Assembly (NCBI GenBank): GCA_963682175.1
Contig: OY821771.1
Span: 42,614,201-42,678,200 of the forward strand
Length of the DNA: 64,000 bases
Direction of reading: 5' to 3'
From: Triglochin maritima
Lineage: Eukaryota > Streptophyta > Magnoliopsida > Alismatales > Juncaginaceae
The translations under genes were made by a program, and so were the position numbers. Below, piece after piece: positions 36,758 through 47,940 of this stretch. The notes beneath the pieces are model-generated. The model was not told where the DNA came from. It searched no databases and saw only the letters and a program-made list of their open reading frames with translations. Each line of letters begins with the position of its first letter. The stretch's first letter is position 1.

Positions 36758-37792
36758 GGATTTTTTGCTATTGTACACCTCCTAGATGACCTAATTGGCA
36801 GTATGCACCTGAATTTTTGGTATTGTCGGATATGCACCTGCAAGTCGAGCATATTTGCACATCTGCCGTTAGTGGTCCACACTCTGTTACTGTTTCCGTC
36901 TAACGGTGTTAGACAATTTACAAATTAAACCTCGTAAAATCTAAATATCATTAATTGTAAAAAAAACATAAAAAATCAAATCTCTCTCCTCTACTCCTTC
37001 TCTTTCACCTCCTCCCGACCAACCCACCAACCAATTGCCTCTTTTCCTCCCTTTCTTCCTCCTCCTCCAACCCCCACCTCGACTTTCTCATTTGTCCGTT
37101 TGGCGCAATCGAATTTACTATTCATCATTCTTCCCAAAGTGAAAGGGTGGTTTTTGGTGTCATATGGTTCCTCTAGGAACTTTATTTCACTCCAGAAGAC
37201 GTAGCGAACTCTTCCCTACCATTAATTGACGTCTGGATCTCTCTATTTCAACTTTGACCTTCGGCGACTACTGTTCATCCCCCAAGTTTCAGAACTCCGA
37301 CAACAACTTAATTGACCTAATTAACCACTCAGGGAGCTCCGAAAAATGCTAACGCGTCTTCCCTTCTAAATAATTGAGTTTTAGACCTCTACGTCACTCC
37401 CGCAAACTCCCACCTTCTCCTTCAGGAGCCAGCCTTACTCCCCGTTGTTGGTGTTGTAAGGCTGGAAATAGGGAAGAATTACTCTTCCTACTTTACCTTT
37501 GTTGATTTTGTCGGGTTATTAGGCCTAATTCTACCTTGGTTCAGGAAAACATTGGAAGTCAATTTTGGTTGGTGGGTTGGTCGAGAGAAGGACGAGAGAC
37601 AAAGATTTGATTTTTTATGTTTTTTATTTTTGTTTTTACAATTAAGGACATTTGGATTTTACGATGTTTAATATGCAAATTGTCTAACGCTGTTGGACAA
37701 AAACGGTGACTGAGTGGGACCCGCTAACGGCAGAGATGCATATGAGCAAATATGTTCGACTTACATGTGCATATCTGACAATACCACAAACA

Positions 37793-39419
37793 TGTTGGTT
37801 TTTTTGGCTAATAATCGTAAATCCATTTTGATGATTAATTAAAATATCAATAAACACATGTATATCTATTATAACATCACAAGCATATGTACACATATAT
37901 CTTGGTATTACAAACATTTCAGGTGACAAGTGATACACAAAGACAAGAAATCAAGTGGAAGAATAGATAAAAAATTCATTTCTTGTTCTTAGGACTAAAA
38001 TGTAACTTGACACTTAAAATATTGTTGAATTGCATTACATGATACTTAAAATATATAGAAGTCTCATACTTAATTCCATATCAAACCAACTTTGTTAGGT
38101 GACCGATCACAATTAGAAATTCCACTTAGAACTGGAATTCTACTTCAATCGGTCGACCAGTAGACCATCTGGTTCGACCAGATTTATAGACTCTTGTTTC
38201 TTTCCCATAATGGTCAAATAGTTCTCATCTGGTTCGGTCGATTCTTGCAAACGCATATTCAGTTCCAAATGGTCGACCGTTTATTCATCCTTGTTCGACC
38301 ATTTTCATGTGTCTACCAAGAATTCCTAGTTCGACCATTTCATATTTGTTCATCAATTATATATTGACACGTGTCCCTTCACCGGTCGACCAAAACTTAA
38401 CTTTTGTTCGACCGTTTGACACTTCGTATTTCATTTAAATATGAATGTTATATTTGTCGTATTATACAATGGTCGTATACACATACTTCAACCAACCCAA
38501 TTCGTATATTTGGCCACCAGTCGAACAATGCCATAACGGTGGTCGACCGGATCAGACACAATTTGGTTTCCCAAACTTCCTTATATTTTTGGTCGAACTT
38601 GACTCCTTTTGGTTCGACCGTTACATCAATTGTTTAATATTATTCTGGCCAATTCTCCCTTAACAGTCGACCGATCCTAATTCTTGTTCGACCGTTCACT
38701 TAAGTTGTTGCCTTGGTGGATCGACCGGTATACACTTAAAATCAGTCGTTTTCTTATTTACAAGAAACCAGTCAACCGTTTAACCCGATCTGGTCGACCG
38801 TTTGTGTCCTGATTTGAATTCTGAACTCCCTTGTTTTATGCATCTTGCTCAAATCACTATCGCTTCAATCCCAACGGCTAGATTATGTTTAGAGCTTATA
38901 AATAGAGCTTAAAACTCACTTCTCAATTCATCAATCATTTCCCTAAGCTCATACACTCATACTACTCTCAAATTGCTCTAAACTACTTTTTGTGCTCAAT
39001 TTTTCCACTTGAATCACTTATTGCATTCATCAATCATTCAAGTGCTCAAGATTAGAAATTGTTACTCAATTCTCCAGCAAAGTGTTGTATTAGCTTCCTA
39101 AGTGAAACTCTTCTCGGATTGTGAGAATGTGGTCCAAGTTTGGCGAGGGTGTTCGCAACCTTGAAGTGTAAAAGCTTGATCTCGGATCGGAACGGAGATC
39201 GGAATAGTGGAGTATGTGAAGTTGCTCGAGAAAGAGCAATTCGTATGAGATGACTAGGATCTGGTGGTTGGATCCAAACATCTATACATCTGTGTTGTGA
39301 TTTGCCTCTCTTTCTCATCTGCTTTATTTGTTCTTACTTTAAAATCGTTTAAACTTTTACAATCTTGATTTAGTCTATTCACCCCCCCAGACTAATCTAA
39401 GGACTATTTAGATCCTAAA
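37793..39419 (+). mobile_element. Solo LTR, family C copy 1 (copia-like)
   Basis: Starts TGTTGGTTTTTTTGGC and is related to 62461-64000, which starts TGTTGGCTTTTTGGCC. It ends at about 39419 after ACCCCCCCAGACTAATC and GATCCTAAA. AAACA precedes it and AAACT follows, an imperfect 5-bp duplication. A TATA box (CTTATAAATAGAG) is at 38897. Upstream, 38140-38810, is a degenerate GGTCGACC palindrome array. The 3' end is inferred from where the MULE repeat resumes. Confidence 0.7.
38140..38810. repeat. Degenerate GGTCGACC palindrome array in family C LTR copy 1
   Basis: At least six GGTCGACC octamers and many GTTCGACC/GGTCGAAC relatives, but few or no perfect decamers. It lies directly upstream of the LTR TATA box at 38897. 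Confidence 0.8.
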
Positions 39420-39435
39420 AAACTCAGGTGTATAT

Positions 39436-40813
39436 TGATTGACATCATTTCATGCTTATATTTGTATCTTATATCTATTATCTTTCACCTAAACAATGTT
39501 ACGTGACGAGTTTTATGTTAGAATTTCAGAAATAAATAAGTTTGAAGAGAAGATGCATAAAAGGACCTAAAAGCATGAAAAATGACAGAGTTGAGAGACT
39601 CAAGGACTAAGATGCAAGATTGAAGGACCTAAATGTAAGATTGAAGGACCAAAGGGCAAACAAGAATAATTCACACCATCATGGGGAGTATTTTTGCAAT
39701 TTTATTTGGGTCGGAGCTCCAGCAAGCGAAGTAGATGCATCAAAGACAAGCAAAGTCATCCAGAAAAGCTCAAAAGAAAATCCAGCGTGATTCGAACCAT
39801 ATAGACCGCCAATTGGCGGTTTGTTTTGCTCCAGATCCGCTAAGCTTTCTGTGGGACGTGTATTAATATGTATTTAGTCTATTTATGGTATTTGTTTAGT
39901 TCCATACCGGGGGATTGTCCCGGATTACCTTTTTCTATGGCTATAAATAGAACTCTTCACCTTCTATTGTAATCACTCATTGTTTGGTGACATTCTCTTT
40001 ACTTGGAGTAAGTCTTGGAGAAAAATCTCAAGGTGGAGAAGAATGTTGCTAGTGATGTGAGTCATTTAATAAAATAATTTTCCATTGTTTTTTCTTATGT
40101 TGTTTCCTTATGCATGTTTAGCTTAGTTTTATTTCTTTGATCGTATGCTAAAGTAGTTAGAATGTTTCCTTTTCTTCTTTAGTTTAATTGTTAGAATAAT
40201 GTGTAGTGAGTAGATCCATCCCGTTTTGGGGGTGGAGATGATGTTCATACATGCATTAAAGAATGTATATGAATGCTTTATATTTTGATTGTGTTGATAA
40301 ATGTGAATGTATGTTTGCTTGTTGGAGTAGAATACAACACTTGATGGGTTTTGCCACACATCTTAGACGCCTCTCATGCTTGTTTAGGTAACCAGTTTGT
40401 GTATATGAATGTTAATCAACTAGGTTAGTGAATGGATTGATAGGTTTTGTTATAACATTTAGACACTTCCTATGAATGAAAACACTACCTACATTTGTGC
40501 CTATAGAATGCATTCTTCACCATCTTTCTACATGTGTGCACACACTCCACCCCTAGGGGTCTTTCTCTTCTTGATTCCAGCTTAGTTTTACATTCTTTTA
40601 ATTTTGATTCGAAGTAATCATTAGTTATTTTACTTTGCATTTTTCTTCTTAGTAGTTTAGTGTAACGTAGATTAGCATAGACAAATTCTTCTCCCTTTTT
40701 GTGGTCACTTGATTTCTGAATATCCAGAGGCTACTCACCTCCATGAGGATCGACCCGTACTTGTCACCGCTTCAACGCGGCCGTGCACTTGCGGTATTTA
40801 AAACGATTAAACA
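39436..40813 (+). mobile_element. Solo LTR, family T copy 2
   Basis: TGATTGACATCATTTCATGC to ACGATTAAACA, alignable throughout to 21841-23255. TATAT precedes and CATAT follows, a 5-bp target duplication with one change, inside the MULE B right repeat. The perfect palindrome ACCGCCAATTGGCGGT is at 39805-39820. Confidence 0.78.
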
Positions 40814-40867
40814 CATATTGTCAATTAGGTAATCTGGGATGTGTACAATAGCAAAAAATCCAAGATT

Positions 40868-41370
40868 TAGAGTTTTATTACAAACTTTGAATTATGTGGG
40901 GTTCATTGTGTAAAATATCTTCTTGCAAGCCTCGATAACAATTTATTTTGAAGGTAAGTACAACCATTGACATAGATAATGTATGTAGACTATTGCATTA
41001 ATCGATTGGAGAGAAAAAAAACTAAATTTCAAAGGTATTTAATGAATTTACCTCAGCTTTATCATTGCACGTACAATTGCATTTGAAAGTTAAAAAACGA
41101 GGTTTTAGATTCATTAAGATTGTTTATGATGTGATGATTAACAGCCCACACTTCTCTTTAAGAGCAGCAGGCTTGTTAGACATTAGTGTTAAGTGAAGAT
41201 CAAGAACATCTAATTCGTTCTATCCATTATAATTAAGTTCATTAAACTTTAAGATAGAGGGAATCTGCAAATGAAGTGAGACATTTACGTATGCTGCAGA
41301 AATAAATAAAATGCTCATACATTAATGCTTTGGGACATAACTTAATCACATAATCAGACTTGGATAACTA

Positions 41371-41404
<34 letters not shown>

Positions 41405-42115
41405 TGAAGATATCTTTGGGTGATATAACAATACATAACAATATAATTGATGCTTATTTTTAATTTTAGGTGATTGGAAATTAAATATACTTCACTAAGA
41501 CATGTTTATTATCTTTGGATATACTAAATACATCCAAATTAACATATTAATTGACCGCAATAATGTTCATGATCACACATAGGTTGATACACCTTTGGGT
41601 GATCTTAAATATTTTACAATCTATAAAATTCAAATATTCATGATATATCATCAAGTCATTTCATTATAGCATAAAAACCATGAATAATAGAGTCGAACAT
41701 AATTTGACATCTATTAGAAACATTCTAAATCGGTCATTTTGACGAGTAACGATTTATACATATTATAAATGTGAACTTGAATAACCATGAAAGGAGAATG
41801 TCTTAAAGTACGCTGAATTTAAATGTATAAACACATAATGAATCGTAAAATCAAATGTATATGTTTTTGGATCTTTCTAAATCAGACATACTTTCCCAAT
41901 CAAACGTTATTATGCGAATTAAGAAAAACATAATCATAAGTATGCATAACTATTGAACAAAGGCAATTTTATCAATTATTTGAAAATCACATTATAATTA
42001 TAATATTAATCATCCCGGAGTCAAACGGTCACGTTCTTTAGGTTTCTCCTAAGTAAGAAAAACTTAAATTAAACACACGAATAGAATAACTGACAAACGT
42101 CACGAACCAATCTAC
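40868..42115. other. Intergenic, AT-rich, with (TA)n microsatellite
   Basis: A TA/TG microsatellite lies at about 41369-41404. No gene or recognised repeat otherwise. Confidence 0.4.
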
Positions 42116-42528
42116 GACCACCGTTAACGGCGTTCGGGTTGCCCTCCCTTAATGGGAGGGCGGATTCTCAGGTAATCCAGGGGGCCACGTGGCCCTCCCA
42201 GATTGGAATTTTTTTGTTGTTTTGTTTTTGAATTTTTATTTCCAAAAACATTTTGAAAATGATTTAAAATCGTTTTTTCGAGAAGAAAAAATATGAAAAT
42301 ATGTTTTTTATTTGTTTATACGTTTTAAAAAATTTTGACATTTTTTTGTGTTTTACCTAGAATTGATTCTCAAATGACATGGATGAGGGAGAATGTAGAG
42401 CGTTTGAGTTGTTTCTGGGTGTGGTTAAGAAAAATTCAAGAGGGTTGACGTGACAGAAAGAGAAACTGTCATGGCTGAAAGAGAAATTCGGGCGCCCGAG
42501 AACTACCCAGGCGCTGTTAATGGTGGTC
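42116..42528. mobile_element. Harbinger MITE, 413 bp
   Basis: Left end GACCACCGTTAACGGCG and inverted right end GACCACCATTAACAGCG are terminal inverted repeats. TAC stands at the left and TAA at the right, so the 3-bp target duplication has one change from the usual TAA/TTA. Subterminal GC-rich words (GGGCGCCCG) match the larger element at 26935-31348, of which it is probably a deletion derivative. Confidence 0.78.
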
Positions 42529-42531
42529 TAA

Positions 42532-43860
42532 GGGTGCTCTAAGCATCTGCAGGAACAATGCGGTATGACCAGTAAGTGTGTGTTCGGCTACACTTCATGT
42601 CAACCTATACTACACGCAACCTGATAAGCACAATTAGTATAGTAAATTCGCAAAGATTTCAGTGGAAGCAATAACCTATCTCGTAATACGTTGAGCGGGA
42701 AATCACGACTCTAGTACCGAATGTAAGTTCATTTGCTTAATGATTCGTGCACCGTAAAATTCAAATTGCACGTAATGACATGATCTTGAAGAAATGATTT
42801 TCACAACCCTAACTTAATGATAGATAAAGATACATGCATTGTTATGTTTTACCTTTTGTTGAAGAGACAACACTTCTTTTGCAAGATTGATTCTCCTTAT
42901 TTACCTTTTTTAGTGTTTGATTGAGTTTTAACGGAAAAACTACAAATTCCGTGTAAAAAGGATGAGCAACATTATATATGGAGTGTATGTGTTACCGCTC
43001 ACTAACCTAAAATCTCTTTTAAACTAATCAACTAATTTTAGTATCATAATATTATTAATTTAATAAATTTAAGGCACTCAATACATATACTAGAAAGAAG
43101 ATATCTAACCGTCTGATCAAACTTTTTTGATATTTTTGTTTGGGTGCACTTCCAAAAGTATCTTATTAAAATTTTACACGCGTGTAGTTTTTTATTGGTC
43201 AAGTATTCTTACAAATTTGATTAATTACTTTGATACACTTCCACTTAGCCGTTGTTAACGACCATTAGTAACGTTTGGGTATACTGAACCCAATACCCAT
43301 CGTTGGTGGAAATCAGTCGTCACACGTGGTTAGCAAGAGTTGAGATATTGTATGTGCTCAATAATATTAGAGTAACCCTACGCTTCCGAGTGGCAATGAC
43401 ATCGTCAGATCCGATGTTGAGCACCATTTAGACAGAAACGTAGACGTGCGTCGACCGGAAGATAATTGTTCATCACATGATGTGGTATTTCGAATTATTG
43501 GTGCATGTCTTAAGCCGCAATAGTTGATGTAACCAATAAGTGTGGTATTTATTCTTGAGTGCAACCCATCAGTTCAACCCAACAAAGCTGTGATTCTCCT
43601 CTAAGCTAATGTTCTTTATTAGGATTAGAATCTATAAATTGTAGAGGAAACGAAAAGAACAGTTGGGCTTACTGTAGCATGACTTTTAAGTGGTAGAAAG
43701 ATAACAAAGAAATTCTGAAATGATTGTTGGAGGCAAACACATCGTTGTAAGTGGAATTGGCACACCTAAGGTTATTAGGGTTGATGGCAGGGAAGAATGT
43801 TGCTCACAAGAGAACTAACACGTGTTTTACGTGACATAATTACATAAATAACTATCGTAA
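42532..43860. other. Intergenic sequence
   Basis: No gene supported. AT-rich with short unrecognised frames, for example at 43367-43564 on the minus strand. Confidence 0.35.
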
Positions 43861-43865
43861 TTACT

Positions 43866-45766
43866 GTTGGATTTCGTGCCCTATTATATGTATATATTTT
43901 TTGAAATTTTATAAACATATAGGATCGAAACATTCATATTTTCTTCGATTTTCATATAGACATGCATTTGTTTGTCCTAATTATTTAACATGCATTAGAA
44001 CAAACAAATAATTGAAAAGAGAATTATACCTAGAGGTTCTCTAAAACCTCTTGAAGATCCGGAGTCGCGTTGCCGGTCGAATCGCCCGGTGGATTGCCTC
44101 CGAGTGTTCACCAAACTCTAAACAAGGTTGGAGAGAAAAGAACTAACCAATCAATCTCCAAACGGGTTTAGAATCTAGCTAATAACCCCCTTTTTCTTTC
44201 CTTAGATTTTACTCTCCAAAAACTCAAATTAACTAAGGAATTTCGGATAGATTAATTGGGGTGGTTAGAGAGAGAGAGAATTTTGCATATATCTCTTTTT
44301 TAATGAAGGAAATTAGGCATATTTATAGGCTCCTTTAATTTCCACATCATGGGCTACACATTGACCCATTCTTCCATGTTTTTCTCTCTTAAAACCAATT
44401 CCCAATATTAAATTTATTAATCCACATCCAAATTTAATCATAATTGACCAAGTCAAAACCATGATCAATAATTCCTTAATTAATTTGTCTTTATCGAATT
44501 TAGGATTAATACCCAACAAAATTCGTTTTTTTTGTTTTAGGAAATTTAATTAATTTGCTTTTATCGAATTTTGGTTTAATTCCCAACAAAATTCGTATTT
44601 GGGGTTTTAGCAAATTTAATTAATTAATTTGCCTTATCGAATTTTGGATTAATTCCCAACAAAATTCGATCTTTGGGGTTATAGCTAATTTATATATCTT
44701 ATGCAATATATCATCATATGTAATATCAAACAATCACACCCCATGATATATTTACATCTCATATATAAATTCATGATTCTAAATATGTAATTTTCATGAC
44801 ATAATGATTTTATCGATTCACCACATGTATACGAAACTCGATACATCATATGAAAATAAAATCACCTTCTTGTTTCCCAATTTTATGGTGTGACCTATGG
44901 GAGGATCTAAGCTAAATTGACAGTGATATTAATAGCTTAACATCACAAACTATAAGCGGTATCTAGCTACACATTATAGTTCCCAATTAGTTAGATGTCT
45001 TAATTCAGCTCGAACCAAAACCCGATCCAATTAGTGATGGAGTGCACCACTTGTGTCCGTCCCTTGCCTCATGATATTAAGAATACACACAAAGTAGTAT
45101 TGTGTCATCTTTGTATTAGTATTTATTTCTTGATCTCTTTAAGCTAGTTATAAATATGTGACTTAACTCAAATCACATTGTGCACATTATAACTTTGTTT
45201 TATCAAAGGGCCCATTAATATCATTACTCAATTAAGATGGGCAATGATAATCTTTTGACTAATTATCTTCTCCAACAAAAGTCATACTTAACCAACCAAT
45301 GCCTTTACACTACACTTGTCGATAGCTCAAGACACTAGCCTAATCAAGTATTTCTTAAGTGATCGGATATAAGTCTCATATCAAAGGACCAAAGACACAG
45401 CAAAATATTAATGACACAAAAACACATTTCTATAATATTTTACTTATTAGGTCCATTCGGTATACAAAAGTAATATTTTCCTCTTTTGCGTACTCGTGTT
45501 GTCACTCACTTGTAGAGCTACAATGATTTATGACCAACACAACAATCTTAACTCGGTAATTAATGTCCCATGTTAATTACCATGATTGCGAATATCTTTT
45601 GTTTTATGTAAACCAATATCTTTTAGAGCTCTACGGTTAAGGACCAAGAGCCTCTTCCTTAACACTTCTAAAAGATGAATAACATAAACAAGGACCAAAA
45701 TGATTTCTCATTCAATTCATAATAATCAACATTTAAAAGTAAAACTTTTAGAACACATTCCCTTCA
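43866..45766 (-). mobile_element. Solo LTR, family K copy 3, with 5-bp target duplication
   Basis: ATTAC stands immediately before (43861-43865) and after (45767-45771), a perfect target duplication that fixes the LTR limits for the whole family: minus-strand TGAAGGGAATGTG to GGCACGAAATCCAACA. The minus-strand TATA box is at about 44321-44327. It is closely similar to copy 2 in 44880-45766, but upstream of the TATA box it has a threefold repeat (44470-44690) in place of the palindromes. Confidence 0.88.
44470..44690. repeat. Threefold tandem repeat in family K copy 3
   Basis: Three units of about 70-80 bp containing TTATCGAATTTTGGATTAAT and CCCAACAAAATTCG words. Copy 2 has a single counterpart near 29250-29280. 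Confidence 0.8.
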
Positions 45767-46018
45767 ATTACATCCGAAGAATTATTTCTTAGATGTTTCA
45801 GAATTCGGTCAAGTTTTTCTAGTCACACTAACACACCACGGTCATTATAAACTTCAAGTAACATCAAACTGCAATATGCAGGGTAGATTGAATTTCATTA
45901 ATGTGTGAATCACTTAAAGAGCTTCAACTGGTTGCTTAGCATATAATTAGCAAAGTCAGAAAAGGATCTTTACATAAGTTTTTCTCACGGGTCCCGCTCA
46001 CACTCTTTTATTAGTCGT

Positions 46019-47940
46019 ATGGTCAATGCGCAGGCGCTGACGTCTGAGTTGAAGTTTTTTGTATCAGAGTTGCTGGGGGTCAGCCTCAAGGGTCTTGGGC
46101 GGGATAGCTCATTTTGGAGTGGTGGTGTTGTTAGCATCGACGCTGTGGACGACTGTTGCAGACGGGGACAACCACCACAGACTGAGGATACGCAGATGAC
46201 TACCTACCTATTCTTATTGCTAGGTTGTGTCTTGTTTGTCAACAAGAGCGGTAGCAGGGTCAGATCACGCGACCTATTGGAGGCGGGGGAACCAGATACC
46301 ATTAGTCAATACTCATGGGGGTCGACGACGTCGGCATATCTGTATCGCCAGCTGGGTATAGCGAATCGTGCTGATTGTTCTGGCATTACGGGTTGTCTTA
46401 CACTGCTACATGCTTGGATATATGAGTAGTTTCCTATTTTCAGCCGCATCGGGAGCGTAAGATCATTGAGGAGGGTCATCCTCGTTCGCGTATGTGGGTT
46501 GTCCAAGGTGTGGATAAGAGCGAGGGATGACTTCTTTCTATTCGTAGACGGCTAGGTCAGATGACTGCATCGCATGTATATAATGTATATATCATTCACG
46601 TTTATTTAAATTTCAAGTTTATTATTATTAAGACCATGTTTAACTATGCCCGGGCAACCACGGGCGCCCTGCTCCCTCTCTCCGCCACGTCAGCTTCTCA
46701 CTCCGCCACGTCAGCTCACTCAACCCACCAAAAAAAAACATTACCCATGTTCGGGCTACCCCCACCTAACCTACACTCTCTTTCCTCCACATCATTTATT
46801 AATTAAATAATTTTAATTCTTACACAACATTTTAACAATTACATTTGTATTAATTGAAATTACTACATTATCAATTAATACCCAATACATTATCAAATAA
46901 CTTTAACCATGTGTTTTAGACCATGAATTAATCATCTTAAACCATACTATTAACTCACATCGACAGGTTGTTTGGATCTAAATTTTTTTGATCTGAATCA
47001 CTTGCAAAAAAACTTATTGTAATCCAACCCATTACCACAATAATAAAAATTTATCACCCCACGTTACTAAAAAGCACCTAATACATTATCAATTAACTCT
47101 AATAACAAAACCTCCACTAAAATATATAAAAAAACAAAGAACAAATTCGACGAAGGGGCGGCAACACCTACCCCCCGCCCGATGGGCGCCCGGGCGGGCG
47201 CCCGCCTGCCCGACAGGAATCCTCCCCGTTAAAGGGAGGGCACCCGGTCGCCCGACCCGTTAAGGGTGGCCTAACGTAGAAACGTTTAGGTGGAGTGGTT
47301 GTTGTATGGTCATGAGTCTACTGTAGTTGTGCCAAGGACTACATTTATGGGTGTTATTCGTTATAGGGATATAACAGCATTATTTACCTGATCGCGTGTT
47401 GCGTCAGTTAGGCGTTCAGGTGATCCCGGTTGACATCCCGACGCCCGAGCATGCAATACGGTCCGCGATTGCGATGACGTATGACGTCAGACATAGTGTT
47501 TCGTTCGCCGAAACGGTTTGGAATACATTTCTGAGAGTATGACGACTTCACCTGGATTATCTGAGTCGTAGCCGCGACCCCTCCACTTGTGATGCAGATT
47601 ATTTGCAGTGGTTCAGTAGGTGCTCACATCTACTTATCGTGTGCGGTACCAGTCTGAGACCGGAGAGACCACTGGATAGGACATGTGCCGATGCGGTATG
47701 TTTATCTAATTTAATTTTTAATTGTAATGTATATTTGTTTTTATTGTTAATGTACGCTAATATTTATGTTACTTACAGTGGATGAGTAAGGCAATACAGT
47801 ATACACAGCCGTTCTTGCGACAAAGAGACAGGATGCAGATTGAGGATACAATACTTGCATGTACATATTGGGATCGCCTCATTGAGGAGTGGAACAAACA
47901 GTTGGGCATTTCGGACCATGATTCAGATGATGAGTTCTAG
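46019..47940 (+). pseudogene. Plant mobile domain (MAIN/PMD-like) gene, decayed
   Basis: The plus frame gives YLFLLLGCVLFVNKSGSRV, QYSWGSTTSAYLYRQLG, ADCSGITGCLTLLHAWIYE, then a stop, a one-base shift, PHRERKIIEEGHPRSRMWVV, another stop and LLSIRRRLGQMTASHV. These are core motifs of the plant mobile domain found in MAIN-type proteins and in transposons. An intron starts at about 46579 (GTATAT) and ends near 47291 (TTTAG), with a Harbinger MITE inside. Coding continues EWLLYGHESTVVVPRTTFMG, ITALYLPDRVLRQLGVQVI and SVSFAETVWNTFLRV. A second intron (47696-47778, GT-AG) precedes the last exon, WMSKAIQYTQPFLRQRDRMQ to DSDDEF and a TAG at 47940. The N-terminal part is missing. Confidence 0.82.
46632..47271. 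mobile_element. Harbinger MITE, 640 bp, inside a PMD intron
   Basis: Left end GACCATGTTTAAC and inverted right end GGCCACCCTTAACG. TAA stands on both sides (46629-46631 and 47272-47274), the 3-bp duplication typical of PIF/Harbinger. 46640-46850 matches the inverted right part of the element at 26935-31348, with CCACGTCAGC words shared. GC-rich GGGCGCCCGGGCG words lie at 47180-47260. Confidence 0.88.

Larger units (their letters stand above)
36758..40861. mobile_element. MULE element B, right inverted repeat split by two solo LTRs
   Basis: Left end GGATTTTTTGCTATTGTACAC and inverted right end GGATTTTTTGCTATTGTACAC are identical over 21 bp. Long inverted repeats run inward to about 37030 and back from about 37560. 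AAGATT flanks both ends (36752-36757, 40862-40867), shorter than a normal Mutator duplication. Following the right repeat outward, it breaks at 37792 and resumes at about 39420-39435, then breaks again and resumes at 40814. The gaps are solo LTRs of two families. The unit before the insertions was about 1.1 kb. The interior (37030-37560) is non-coding to my reading. The repeats resemble those of MULE A. Confidence 0.75.
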
